Below, in pieces: positions 53,159 to 61,449 of a DNA stretch of 64,000 nucleotides. The notes under the pieces were generated by a model, which saw only the letters and a list, made by a program, of their open reading frames with translations, did not search any database and was not told the origin of the DNA. Position numbers and translations under genes: made by a program. The stretch covers positions 496,001 to 560,000 of the forward strand of contig NZ_CAJGBF010000001.1 of the NCBI RefSeq assembly GCF_904424705.1. Direction: 5' to 3'. Position 1 is the first letter of the stretch; the number at the start of each line of letters is the position of its first letter. The stretch is from Rossellomorea arthrocnemi. Its GTDB lineage: Bacteria > Bacillota > Bacilli > Bacillales > Bacillaceae_B.

Positions 53159-54685
53159 ATGCTTGAAGCAGATATTAAAGCACAATTAGAACAATACCTG
53201 CAGATGATGGAAGGCGACATCGTCCTGAAAGTCAGTGCAGGCGACGATGACACGTCGAAGGAAATGCTGGCTCTTGTTGAGGAGCTAGCTTCCATGTCAT
53301 CCCGTATCAGTGTTGAAAAAGAAGAACTGACAAGAACACCAAGCTTCAGCGTGAATCGTCCTGGTGAGGAGACCGGCATCATTTTTGCCGGGATTCCCCT
53401 TGGACATGAATTCACCTCTCTGGTCCTGGCTCTCCTTCAAGTGAGCGGCAGAGCGCCGAAAGTGGATCAAAGCGTCATTGACCAGATCAAGAGCGTCAAA
53501 GGCGAACACCACTTCGAAACGTATGTCAGCCTAAGCTGTCACAACTGTCCTGATGTGGTGCAGGCACTGAACATCATGAGTGTCCTGAACCCGAATATCA
53601 CCCACACGATGATCGACGGAGCTGCATTCAAGGATGAAGTGGAACGCAAGAACGTCATGGCCGTTCCTGCTGTCTACCTGAATGCGGAATTCTTCAACGG
53701 CGGACGCACGACGTTAGAAGAAATTCTTTCTAAAATCGTCGAAGGTCCAGGTGCAGATGAGCTATCGGATAAAGACCCGTATGACGTCCTTGTCGTCGGT
53801 GGCGGACCTGCGGGAGCAAGTGCGGCGATTTATGCTGCACGTAAAGGCATCCGTACAGGAATCGTTGCTGAGCGCTTCGGAGGTCAGGTCCTTGACACAA
53901 TGAGTATCGAAAACTTCATCAGTGTGAAGCAAACGGAAGGTCCTAAGCTTGTGGCGAGCCTTGAAGAGCACGTGAAGGACTATGGCATTGATGTCATGAA
54001 CCTTCATCGAGCAAGCCGCCTTGAGAAGAAAGACCTTGTGGAGCTTGAGCTTGAAAACGGCGCAGTCCTGAAGAGTAAGAGTCTGATCATCTCAACAGGT
54101 GCACGCTGGCGTAACATCGGCGTTCCTGGTGAAGAGAAGTTCAAGAACAAAGGAGTGGCATACTGCCCTCACTGTGACGGACCACTGTTCGAAGGGAAAG
54201 ATGTCGCTGTCATCGGCGGAGGAAACTCCGGAATCGAAGCAGCCATCGATCTTGCCGGAATCGTCAAGCATGTAACGGTCCTTGAGTTCAATCCTGAACT
54301 GAAAGCCGACGATGTGCTGCAGAAACGTCTTTACAGCCTGCCGAACGTGACCGTGATCACGAACGCTCAGACTCAGGAGATCACGGGTACAGATAAGGTG
54401 AATGGAATCACTTATAAGGACCGTGAAACTCTTGAAGAAAAACACGTCGAGCTGCAAGGTGTATTCGTCCAAATCGGCCTCGTCCCAAACACAGACTGGC
54501 TCGGCGACCTTGTCGAACGTACGAAATTCGGTGAAATCATGGTAGACAAACACGGTGCCACCAACGTCCCCGGCGTATTCGCCGCAGGAGACTGTACAGA
54601 CAACGCATATAACCAGATCATCATCTCCATGGGATCAGGAGCCACCGCCTCACTAGGCGCATTCGACTACCTGATTCGCAACTAA
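53159..54685 (+). CDS. ahpF: Alkyl hydroperoxide reductase subunit F (NADH:peroxiredoxin reductase)
   Basis: 508 residues. The N-terminal thioredoxin-like double domain has the disulphide C-H-N-C (SLSCHNCPD, near 128). The C-terminal thioredoxin-reductase part has the FAD motif [12 protein letters not shown], active-site C-P-H-C (AYCPHCDG), NADH motif [12 protein letters not shown] and the closing [10 protein letters not shown]. It passes electrons from NADH to AhpC. The ATG at 53159 (TAAGGAG upstream) is used rather than a GTG three codons earlier. Same operon as ahpC. Confidence 0.96.
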   Translation: MLEADIKAQLEQYLQMMEGDIVLKVSAGDDDTSKEMLALVEELASMSSRISVEKEELTRTPSFSVNRPGEETGIIFAGIPLGHEFTSLVLALLQVSGRAPKVDQSVIDQIKSVKGEHHFETYVSLSCHNCPDVVQALNIMSVLNPNITHTMIDGAAFKDEVERKNVMAVPAVYLNAEFFNGGRTTLEEILSKIVEGPGADELSDKDPYDVLVVGGGPAGASAAIYAARKGIRTGIVAERFGGQVLDTMSIENFISVKQTEGPKLVASLEEHVKDYGIDVMNLHRASRLEKKDLVELELENGAVLKSKSLIISTGARWRNIGVPGEEKFKNKGVAYCPHCDGPLFEGKDVAVIGGGNSGIEAAIDLAGIVKHVTVLEFNPELKADDVLQKRLYSLPNVTVITNAQTQEITGTDKVNGITYKDRETLEEKHVELQGVFVQIGLVPNTDWLGDLVERTKFGEIMVDKHGATNVPGVFAAGDCTDNAYNQIIISMGSGATASLGAFDYLIRN

Positions 54686-54694
54686 ATGAATGTA

Positions 54695-54731
54695 GAGGTC
54701 CGACCTTGTTTTAGAGGGACGGACCTCTTTT
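54695..54731 (+). terminator. ahpF terminator
   Basis: GAGGTCCG / CGGACCTC (8-bp stem) followed by TTTTCG, 9 bp after the stop. The right arm is a full GAGGGACGGACCTC repeat word. Confidence 0.75.
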
Positions 54732-54812
54732 CGTCTTGAGGATAAACCCTTTTGGACGGATTTCGAGGTCCGTCCCTCTAAATTATTCCGCAACCATGTA
54801 TGCTGGCTTCGT

Positions 54813-55676
54813 TTAGAGGTCCGTCCCTCTCCAAAAGTCGATTACGATTCCTGCTTTGTCATCGCTTTTTTTGAATCTTGGGTAGGTGATGCATTCGGGG
54901 TCGGATTCTTCCAGGTCGATCAGGTCTGCAGCATATTTTCCGATTCCTTTTTCGAGGATGCTGCAGGCTGTGAATTCCCAATAAGATTCTCCCTCTGGGA
55001 TTGATTCTGAAGGAAGGAACAATCCATCCGTCAGCAGGATCAGTTGAGTCAGCCCCACCTTGTTGATCTTCCCGTATTCGAAATAATCACGGGCTTCCGG
55101 CTCCCCGTTCAGGACACCGTATCCATTCTCCCGATTACTCAACTGCCTGTTCGCAATCAGCTGTTCCTTCACATAAGGCATTATTTCATTTTTCTTCCGG
55201 TACCCTCTTCGGATGCATTCTCTCCACATTTCAATCGCTGTCTCCTCCAGGTGATCCACCTGCAGCCTCGTCAAGGGACGGACCTCTCCGCTCTCATATA
55301 CGGCGAGGATCATACAATCCCCCGTCTGGATAAACTCGATCCCGTGATCAAGGATGCGAACCACGGCAAGAGCCGTGCCCCACAGTTGTTCCTTCCGATT
55401 GTGGTTGATTCCGTATTCATTCATTTTGCTATGTAAACGATCATTAATGTTTGATAAGGTTTGGACTAGTGTTTGATCCTCCTTTTCAAGACATTCCAAT
55501 GCATCCTTCACCGTATGGGAGGCGATGTACCCGCCTGTCAGGTTCTCTTTTGAGGTGAATGGAACAAGGGAGGAGACCCCATCAGCGACTCCGAATAGGG
55601 ACTGTTGCTCATTAAAGATCAATGCATCCTCGTTTAGAGGTCCGTCCCCTTTTATAGTGATGTGATGTAGTTTCAT
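54813..55676 (-). CDS. PP2C-like serine/threonine phosphatase
   Basis: 287 residues. The metal-binding Asp residues of the PP2C fold are visible: G-P-L-N-E-D-A at the N-terminus, GVADGVSS, F-I-Q-T-G-D-C and L-I-L-L-T-D-G-L. It would dephosphorylate protein Ser/Thr (or another substrate) in the cytoplasm; no kinase gene is adjacent. The last five codons (R-G-T-D-L-stop) are supplied by a GAGGGACGGACCTC repeat word, and a second word lies near its start, so its ends may have been altered by these repeats. The ATG has AAGGAAG upstream. Confidence 0.8.
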   Translation of the reverse strand: MKLHHITIKGDGPLNEDALIFNEQQSLFGVADGVSSLVPFTSKENLTGGYIASHTVKDALECLEKEDQTLVQTLSNINDRLHSKMNEYGINHNRKEQLWGTALAVVRILDHGIEFIQTGDCMILAVYESGEVRPLTRLQVDHLEETAIEMWRECIRRGYRKKNEIMPYVKEQLIANRQLSNRENGYGVLNGEPEARDYFEYGKINKVGLTQLILLTDGLFLPSESIPEGESYWEFTACSILEKGIGKYAADLIDLEESDPECITYPRFKKSDDKAGIVIDFWRGTDL

Positions 55677-55740
55677 GTGAACACTTCCTTATATTTTATT
55701 TCAGCAAATCTACGAATCTATCTGGATTTTCTCCATTCAC

Positions 55741-56421
55741 TCACTTAGGGACCACATCCCGATACATAAACCGGTCCCGACCCGTCACCAAGTCCGGTGT
55801 CACTCTCTCCTCACCCAGTTCATACTCAATCGGAAATTCAAAGTTTGGACCGTCAAATACATATGTATGAAATTCCCCATTCTCCCCGCACACATCGCAG
55901 TTCTCAGGATAGTCTTTTAGAAAATCACCATCATATACTCTCCCGGCGAACTCTTGATCCAACTGTTCCAAATCGATGCAGGTGAGAACGGTTTTGAATC
56001 CGAGCCCGATGAATTCACGGCCCAGCTCCTCCACGGGTCTGTTCCAGAGAGGAAAGATCGGGATGATGCCCGTTTCTGCAAGCATTTCCTCACGATATGC
56101 CCGAACATCCTCCAGATGGATATCCCCAAAGACCATATGCGTGACCCCGTCCGAAAGCATACCGGAGACCGCTTTTTCCATCCGCTCCTGATACACTTTA
56201 TTCGGGCAGTCTTGCGGGATCCAGACTTCACGGAGTGGAATCCCCAGGGACTTTGACTGCTTCTTCAACAATTCATACCTGACCCCATGGATCGATACCC
56301 GGTTGAATCCCTCCGTCAGAGTCACGAGAAGTGAGTCCACCTCGAAATCCGGATTTTGTTGAATGTTATATAATGCCAGAGTTGAATCTTTTCCACCGCT
56401 GAATGCTATGACTGTTTTCAT
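55741..56421 (-). CDS. Dph6-like ATP-pyrophosphatase (diphthine-ammonia ligase family)
   Basis: 226 residues. The P-loop-like motif FSGGKDSTLAL opens the protein, followed by V-S-I-H-G-V-R, a substrate-loop region FGDIHLEDVRAYREE, FPLWNRPVEEL and C-terminal C-x-x-C (NCDVCGENGEFHTYVFDGP). These define the Dph6/DUF71 family, which adenylates a carboxylate and amidates it. Bacteria lack diphthamide, so the bacterial substrate differs and is not known. The ATG at 56421 (AGGGAGG upstream) is chosen over an upstream frame start at 56490. Single gene. Confidence 0.85.
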   Translation of the reverse strand: MKTVIAFSGGKDSTLALYNIQQNPDFEVDSLLVTLTEGFNRVSIHGVRYELLKKQSKSLGIPLREVWIPQDCPNKVYQERMEKAVSGMLSDGVTHMVFGDIHLEDVRAYREEMLAETGIIPIFPLWNRPVEELGREFIGLGFKTVLTCIDLEQLDQEFAGRVYDGDFLKDYPENCDVCGENGEFHTYVFDGPNFEFPIEYELGEERVTPDLVTGRDRFMYRDVVPK

Positions 56422-56507
56422 GTTGACCTCCCTGTTTTCCCAATGAGTTTTCTCAATATTTATTATTCCAAACCTGAACCAGGAACTCAAACTTCTTCTC
56501 GCAAAAA

Positions 56508-56529
56508 AAAGAGGCCATTTAGCCTCTTT
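56508..56529 (-). terminator. Terminator after the XRE regulator gene
   Basis: AAAGAGGC / GCCTCTTT (perfect 8 bp, 6-nt loop) with eight T on the minus strand. Confidence 0.75.
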
Positions 56530-56619
56530 AGTTGATTATCTCATTATCCTTATACTATTTTGTGATATACAGGGTCACCTTTGACCTTTTTTCATTCAAT
56601 CATACTTCACTGTATACCC

Positions 56620-57072
56620 CTACTCCTCTTTATATTTATCCTTCACCACTCCAGAACCGAAGCCCCCACCCAGCATGAGGATCAGAGGACCAAAATTCCA
56701 CAAGAAAGAACCTCCATATAAAACCGCATCCATCGAAGTGAAGTGGTTTACTCCCAGGACAATCAATTTGATGGCCAATAAGATAATTCCTATTAAAAAC
56801 AACACATCGAAGATAAATTTCACCCTCGGATAAGCCAGCTTCTTACTGTCTTTAATAACCTTCTCCGTCAACTCTTCATCACTCCTTAATAATTCATCAA
56901 TCGTCACACCGAACAAATCACTCAACCGGATGATGATTTCGATGCTCGGATAGTTCTGTCCGTTCTCCCATTTCGAAACCGATTGTCTGCTGACAAATAG
57001 CTGCTCGGCCAATTCCCCCTGGGACCACCCTTTATTGTTTCTCTCCCTCTTTAACTTCTCCCCAAAAACCAT
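56620..57072 (-). CDS. XRE-type regulator with C-terminal membrane helices
   Basis: 150 residues. A helix-turn-helix occupies about 5-60 (WSQGELAEQLFVSRQSVSKWENGQNYPS), followed by a short linker and two hydrophobic helices (about 87-107 and 115-140). Membrane-tethered XRE regulators of this layout are common in Bacillus and often control a small neighbouring membrane operon. The ATG at 57072 is used because AAAGG lies upstream; a GTG four codons earlier is possible. The target is unknown; the DUF5412 gene upstream is on the same strand. Confidence 0.8.
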   Translation of the reverse strand: MVFGEKLKRERNNKGWSQGELAEQLFVSRQSVSKWENGQNYPSIEIIIRLSDLFGVTIDELLRSDEELTEKVIKDSKKLAYPRVKFIFDVLFLIGIILLAIKLIVLGVNHFTSMDAVLYGGSFLWNFGPLILMLGGGFGSGVVKDKYKEE

Positions 57073-57228
57073 TCCATCAGTCACCTTTCATTGTTGATAA
57101 TTCCATTGTTGCCCATAGTCCTTCAATCGTAAAGAACGGAACCGTTGCACATACCCGCAACCCCACGTTGACATGGAAAAATCCCCGCTATATCAAGGAT
57201 TCACGTATCATCCGTTCACATAAAAAAA

Positions 57229-57250
57229 GTGACCTGAAACAGCAGATCAC
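57229..57250 (-). terminator. Terminator after the DUF5412-like gene
   Basis: GTGATCTG / CAGGTCAC (one G-U pair, 6-nt loop) followed by seven T on the minus strand. It starts within the last bases before the stop codon region. Confidence 0.7.
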
Positions 57251-57252
57251 CT

Positions 57253-57645
57253 TCATTGATGCCGAAAATCAAACTCATCACCAGGCACATCCAACGACAC
57301 TCCATTGATCACCACTGTATCTTGATCCGTCCACGAAATCTCTGCCGTCTCATCCCGGTAATTCCAGTAAATGTTTTTCGTCTTGTTCTCTTTGTCGTTA
57401 TATACCAGTTCGCCTCTGACCGCATAGGAAACCGTCGCTCCACCATTCGTGACATATGCCCGCACCGTGTATTTCCCATCGGGGGATGGTTCTTCTGTGA
57501 GAAACTCTCCTTCCGGCAGCCTGTCCATATCATAAAAAGCCCAATACACCCCATACACCCCAAATGCTATCACACACACAACAAAGAAACCCAAAACAGC
57601 AAAGACCACTTTCCTTTCAGTATCCACACCAGAATCTAATCCCAT
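57253..57645 (-). CDS. DUF5412-like small membrane protein
   Basis: 130 residues. One N-terminal membrane helix (about 12-33) is followed by an outside beta-rich domain with S-P-D-G-K-Y-T-V-R-A-Y-V-T-N-G-G-A-T, then NIYWNYRDETAEISW and D-T-V-V-I-N-G. This pattern is that of DUF5412, of unknown function. The ATG at 57645 has AAAAGGAG eight bases upstream. An in-frame TTG further up (57681) lies in a GAGGGACGGACC repeat and is rejected as start. Confidence 0.75.
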   Translation of the reverse strand: MGLDSGVDTERKVVFAVLGFFVVCVIAFGVYGVYWAFYDMDRLPEGEFLTEEPSPDGKYTVRAYVTNGGATVSYAVRGELVYNDKENKTKNIYWNYRDETAEISWTDQDTVVINGVSLDVPGDEFDFRHQ

Positions 57646-57751
57646 CTTATGTACTCCTTTTCTTAGAGGGACGGACCTCAAATCGCCGGGTTATCCAACT
57701 CTTCGAAGCCTATTTTGAGGTCCGTCCCTCTTCTGGTCTCCTTCTTTCTAA

Positions 57752-58147
57752 TCATTTCACTTCTCTCATTACTCCTGCCTCGATGTAGCTTCTTATTAAT
57801 TTCCATTGATTTTGCTTTTTAAAGGTATCAAAGAAGAGGTTGCATGTTTGCATCGGCTTTCCATCGATTACAATCGTGGCGGAAAGGATGGCCATCATTT
57901 CATCCTCTTTCAGGGGAATGACGGACACTTCCCGGATTTCCCACTCTGCAGGGTGCTCTTTCACAAAATCAAATCCCTGCTTCCAGCCTTCGATCGATTC
58001 CTCATATCCAAAATCCACGATGTCTCCATCCCTGACTTCCCTGGCTTGATAATCGGTAGAAAAGAAGCTCTCAAGCTCTCTGATTGAAGAATTCTTCCAA
58101 GCTTCTAAAAATGCGTCCAATGCTCCTCTAAATGGATGATTATTCAT
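57752..58147 (-). CDS. NTF2/SnoaL-like fold protein
   Basis: 131 residues. An N-terminal helix with FRGALDAFLEAWKNSSIRELESFFSTDY and a curved beta sheet ending in W-K-L-I-R-S-Y-I-E-A-G fit the NTF2-like (SnoaL/DUF4440) superfamily, which includes small-molecule enzymes and binding proteins. No catalytic residues can be named. ATG at 58147 with AAGAGG upstream. A hairpin of two GAGGGACGGACCTC words follows the gene (57666-57730). Confidence 0.65.
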   Translation of the reverse strand: MNNHPFRGALDAFLEAWKNSSIRELESFFSTDYQAREVRDGDIVDFGYEESIEGWKQGFDFVKEHPAEWEIREVSVIPLKEDEMMAILSATIVIDGKPMQTCNLFFDTFKKQNQWKLIRSYIEAGVMREVK

Positions 58148-58200
58148 GGAAACCTCTTAAACCATAGTACTACCAATTATTTCAAAATAGAGTCGTAAAC

Positions 58201-59079
58201 TCAATCCCAAATTTCATTATAGTACTTCACAATCTCCCGTCCCTGAGCAGAGTATCGCTGATTGCCGTCCAAAGAAAAGTCTCCGCTGCACGCTGAGTTA
58301 GTCACCTGTACTTCATCGTATTCCACCTGTTCCCCATCGGCGCCGGTCATACCGCCCCCTCCCCTCCGGTACACACACTCAGCTGGGATGGGAGTACGAT
58401 TTCCCGCTCCATCCTCATAGAAATACTGACTCTGACTGAATCCCATATTTTGTGTAGAAGTTTGATAGATTCCATACCGTTCAATATCAGTTCTCATCAA
58501 AGTAGGTAAGCTTTCAACCTCTACAGGAATGACGGAAACCTTCCCGTCTTTTTCAAGGGCAGGCCGATCAGACATACCATAAAAGATGACAATCGTGCCT
58601 TCAAACCCTTCAGGGATCAAGAAACGGTTCTTGGCCCTTTCTCCATGATCTTTACCAGGGAGCCAATTCACGGCAAGAATCACAACCACCAACACGGATA
58701 CAACGCTCAATAATGAGAAATAAAATTGCTTATTCACCCGGTCAACATCTGCTTTATCCTTCCTTTTCAACCACTCATCAATGAAGAAAAAGATCACCGC
58801 ACAGATCACGGCAAACCAGGCAAATCCGTCGATGACAATATAGGTGAGGCCACCAAAGAAAGCGTGGATGAAACCTGCTGCCATCATCCGTCCCTTCTCA
58901 AGCTTCCTTGTCAACCAATCAGACAGCAGTGAAACGGGGATCCCGTATGCCAGGTTCCCTGCCAGTGAATAGATCAGGACAATTCCAAAGATCCAAAGCC
59001 CCCCGTCCGTTATGCTGAGGATCATCATAATACTGGAAAGAATCAGACTTGTGTAAAGGCCCGTTTTGAATTTATTCAT
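58201..59079 (-). CDS. Hypothetical membrane protein with outside C-terminal domain (DUF6843-like)
   Basis: 292 residues. About five hydrophobic helices lie in the first 150 residues, then a soluble domain beginning FLIPEGFEGTIVIFYG, which resembles the DUF6843 domain of Bacillota. The C-terminal part contains Cys residues (AECVYRRGGGGM, NSACSGDF) that may form a disulphide outside the cell. The ATG at 59079 (GGGAGGTTGG upstream) is preferred over an in-frame start at 59118. Function unknown. Confidence 0.65.
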   Translation of the reverse strand: MNKFKTGLYTSLILSSIMMILSITDGGLWIFGIVLIYSLAGNLAYGIPVSLLSDWLTRKLEKGRMMAAGFIHAFFGGLTYIVIDGFAWFAVICAVIFFFIDEWLKRKDKADVDRVNKQFYFSLLSVVSVLVVVILAVNWLPGKDHGERAKNRFLIPEGFEGTIVIFYGMSDRPALEKDGKVSVIPVEVESLPTLMRTDIERYGIYQTSTQNMGFSQSQYFYEDGAGNRTPIPAECVYRRGGGGMTGADGEQVEYDEVQVTNSACSGDFSLDGNQRYSAQGREIVKYYNEIWD

Positions 59080-59178
59080 CTGCCAACCTCCCAAAGCTCC
59101 GATTGTGAATGTTTTCACAAAAAATCATACCATAAATTGTATGAAGTTGGAAGACTCTCCTCCGATGTGCTCTCCCTT

Positions 59179-59203
59179 GTTTAACGATATTGTACACGGG
59201 AAA
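59179..59203 (+). promoter_or_regulatory. Sigma-B-like promoter of the DUF3243 gene
   Basis: GTTTAA (59179-59184), 13-bp spacer, GGGAAA (59198-59203), compared with the sigma-B consensus GTTTAA-N12-15-GGGTAT. Transcription would begin near 59210, downstream of the only upstream TTG codon. Confidence 0.45.
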
Positions 59204-59234
59204 TACACTAGTACAACCTATAAAGGAGGAATTC

Positions 59235-59540
59235 ATTATCACACACGATCCGAAACAAGCAGCCGCAAAAATGAATGAAGACAAAAAGGAAGAAATTCTG
59301 GAGCAGTACGATTCTTTTAAGAACTATTTAGGAGATCAGGTTCACAAGGGAGAAAAATTGGGGCTCAGTGAGGAAGCTCTTTCTAAAGGGGCTAAGCGCG
59401 TGGCTGACTATTTAGCCGAGCATGAAGAACCTCGGAACCGGGAGCAGAAAGTACTGAATGAAATGTGGAATGTCGCCAACAAGGAAGAACGGGAACATAT
59501 GGCCCATGTGTTAGTGAAACTGGCTGACCAAACCAATTAA
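59235..59540 (+). CDS. DUF3243-like protein with probable non-standard ATT start
   Basis: About 101 residues. The core QYDSFKNYLGDQVHKGEKLGLSEEALSK ... VADYLAEHEEPRNREQKVLNEMWNVANKEERE matches the small DUF3243 family (YmfJ in B. subtilis; key part LNEMWNVANKEERE). The strong binding site AAAGGAGG (59222-59229) is followed not by ATG/GTG/TTG but by ATT (59235, five bases on) and ATC (59238). The nearest upstream TTG (59190) has no binding site and lies before the probable transcription start; the first ATG (59271) also has none. An ATT start, as known for infC, is the simplest reading. Confidence 0.7.
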   Translation: MITHDPKQAAAKMNEDKKEEILEQYDSFKNYLGDQVHKGEKLGLSEEALSKGAKRVADYLAEHEEPRNREQKVLNEMWNVANKEEREHMAHVLVKLADQTN

Positions 59541-59552
59541 AGTACACAGGCG

Positions 59553-59585
59553 AAAGCCCCCATTTATGCATGCCTTGGGGGCTTT
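59553..59585. terminator. Terminator between DUF3243 and PAS-STAS genes
   Basis: AAAGCCCCC / GGGGGCTTT, perfect 9-bp stem with a 15-nt loop, between convergent genes. Confidence 0.75.
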
Positions 59586-59607
59586 ATCCTAATCAATAGT
59601 CTTATAA

Positions 59608-60381
59608 TTAGTTCCCAACCTGTTCTTTTAAAGTCATTCCAATGTATGAAAGGGCATCTTTAACCGTTGCCACTGCGGGAAATGAGGATAAGTCAATGCC
59701 CATATTGGTTGCTTCAACCGCTAATTCAGGCCTAATGCCGGTTATGATGGAACGCACACCGAGGAGGGATGAAACGTTGGTAATCCTGAAGAGATAATCG
59801 ATGACCATACGATCTAACGCATATACACCGGAAAAATCTATGATTAAGCGATCGACACTTTTATCCTTTAGTTTGACAGGTATTAATTCCAGGAGGGCCG
59901 TGGCTTTCTCTTGATTGATTTTCCCTCTCAACGGTAGAACGGCCACATCATCCAAAAGGGGCACAAGCGTAGCAGACAATTCATTGATTTCCTCATTCAT
60001 GTCTTGCTGATGCTTTTCCGTTTCTTTCCGTTTCGTCACATCCCAGACATACGTTTGAATGGCCATACTTTCTCCCACTTTCACAGGGTGACAATACAAT
60101 TCAACCTCTACTGTCGATCCATCCATACGGTAAATCGTTTCTTCTATGACATCTGCCGGCTTTTCATACGCCGATTGTATTCTCTGCCTGATGGCGTCCT
60201 TAGAGCTTTCCTGGAAAATATCGAGGGGACTCGCGCCGATCATGTTTTCTTTGTTGCTTCTAAAGAACTCTTCCGCTGCATGGTTTATGTACAGGACTTT
60301 ATAGTCCGTATGAATAATGAGTGGATCCCGTGAATATTCCATAACTTCTAAATAATCCACTTCTGCAATCGAAACATTCAC
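59608..60381 (-). CDS. PAS-STAS protein (RsbR-like) lacking both phosphorylated Thr
   Basis: 257 residues. A PAS domain (about 10-125: MEYSRDPLIIHTDYKVLYINHAAEEFF ... YVWDVTKRK; key part NHAAEEFF) is followed by an RsbR-type STAS domain (140-250: VAVLPLRGKINQEKA, LIIDFSGVYALDRMV, ITGIRPELAVEATNMGID). In RsbRA the STAS domain is phosphorylated on Thr171 (VDTMVA) and Thr205 (AQTIV); here these positions are Arg191 and Glu223. It may be a stressosome component locked in one state, or an unrelated PAS sensor. GTG start with AAGGAG upstream. Confidence 0.8.
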   Translation of the reverse strand: MNVSIAEVDYLEVMEYSRDPLIIHTDYKVLYINHAAEEFFRSNKENMIGASPLDIFQESSKDAIRQRIQSAYEKPADVIEETIYRMDGSTVEVELYCHPVKVGESMAIQTYVWDVTKRKETEKHQQDMNEEINELSATLVPLLDDVAVLPLRGKINQEKATALLELIPVKLKDKSVDRLIIDFSGVYALDRMVIDYLFRITNVSSLLGVRSIITGIRPELAVEATNMGIDLSSFPAVATVKDALSYIGMTLKEQVGN

Positions 60382-60506
60382 ACTATCACTCCTTTTCCTT
60401 TTACGATACAGGTTGTTTTAATAGATAGCAAGGGCGATGGGAGGAGTTGACAATCTCTTCAAACCAGAAAAAGCCAACATTTCCTCATGTTAGCTCATTA
60501 GGTTTA

Positions 60507-60629
60507 TCAAAGCTTTTTGTTGATTGAATTCAACCCGGTCATCATGATGAGGCTGAATATGGATGATAAAATCGTACTACCGATCAACAGCCATAAGATA
60601 ATGCTTGCTTGTTTCCCCCTCAATGTCAT
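60507..60629 (-). CDS. 40-residue single-helix membrane peptide
   Basis: Starting at the ATG at 60627-60629, overlapping by one base the stop of the preceding gene (TGATG), a 40-codon frame encodes a basic start (MTLRGKQ), one hydrophobic helix (about 9-32: IILWLLIGSTILSSIFSLIM) and a Lys-ending tail (INKKL). AAGGAGGG lies four to five bases before the ATG. Translational coupling and helix composition make it a likely real small membrane protein, perhaps a subunit or partner of the CBO0543-family protein. I do not recognise a family. Confidence 0.65.
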   Translation of the reverse strand: MTLRGKQASIILWLLIGSTILSSIFSLIMMTGLNSINKKL

Positions 60630-61186
60630 CAACCCTCCTTATTCTCGCTACTTTTTCTAAAAACATACTCAACTATTCCCCTGTTGATATAGGAAAGAAG
60701 GATATAAATGAAAAATGACCACCATAACTCCCAGTGATATATTTTGTAAATGTGCAGCCATTCAAAAAATATTTCTCCTATAAACGAACCTCCAGCCGCC
60801 AGAATAATAGTGGCATAAAAGAATGCCTTCCCTCTGGGAAAATATTTATATAGAAGCATGTAGGTTACAGGTATGAGGCCATAGTCGAATAAGTACGCTT
60901 TCGGTAAAACCGGGATTAATTGCCCGGGATAGCCCCACAACCCGAGGTCAAAACCGATACCGTCTAAGTTTGCCGCGACGATTATCCATACCAGACCGAG
61001 GAATAGAAGTTTAGGCTTATTCTTGTCGTTTCTCGTTAACCGGATAAACACCATCCAGGTCAGGATTAAGAGAATAACGATGAACCACCAGCGGAAAGAC
61101 AGAAAACAGTTATCCAGCCAATAAGCGATATTTTCCCGGGTCACTTCCAGAGCCTTTTCTCTTATGTGATCATATCGTTCTTGCAT
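60629..61186 (-). CDS. CBO0543-family membrane protein
   Basis: 185 residues with five or six helices. The first (FRWWFIVILLILTWMVFIRL) is preceded by a soluble N-terminus with W-L-D-N-C-F. The central N-L-D-G-I-G-F-D-L-G-L-W-G-Y-P and Y-L-F-D-Y-G-L-I-P-V-T-Y-M-L motifs are typical of this uncharacterised Bacillota family. ATG with AAGGAG upstream. Forms an operon with the 40-residue peptide gene. Function unknown. Confidence 0.75.
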   Translation of the reverse strand: MQERYDHIREKALEVTRENIAYWLDNCFLSFRWWFIVILLILTWMVFIRLTRNDKNKPKLLFLGLVWIIVAANLDGIGFDLGLWGYPGQLIPVLPKAYLFDYGLIPVTYMLLYKYFPRGKAFFYATIILAAGGSFIGEIFFEWLHIYKIYHWELWWSFFIYILLSYINRGIVEYVFRKSSENKEG

Positions 61187-61449
61187 ATGCTATCTCCTTA
61201 ATCATGTATGATTCATTTTTAGAAAGTGCCTTATTGCAGGTTTTGTTCCTATTGTCTGCTATTAAAGAGATTATATTCTTTCTTCACTCTCCATCCTGGT
61301 ACGAATTCCCTAATATCCGCCATTTTTTAATTTTTTTGTTTAATACCACCACATTTGAGGTAGGGGTATGTATGGAAAGGCCTACTGCTTGAAGAATCGT
61401 CCTATTTCTACTTTTGGATGGTCACAAAAAATTTTGAGAGGGGGATACC

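Larger units (their letters stand above)
54714..57730. repeat. Cluster of GAGGGACGGACCTC words
   Basis: The 14-mer or its complement is exact at 54714-54727, 54765-54778, 54816-54829, 57666-57679 and 57717-57730, with shorter 12-13-bp forms at 55275 and 55637. Some copies are intergenic, others lie in coding sequence and in different frames. Further copies occur at 27860, 27895 and 50516. Confidence 0.85.

Noticed and set aside
61204..61392. 62-codon plus-strand frame before the oxidase genes
   Set aside because: No binding site before the ATG, and the composition is that of translated AT-rich spacer; a small membrane protein cannot be fully excluded.
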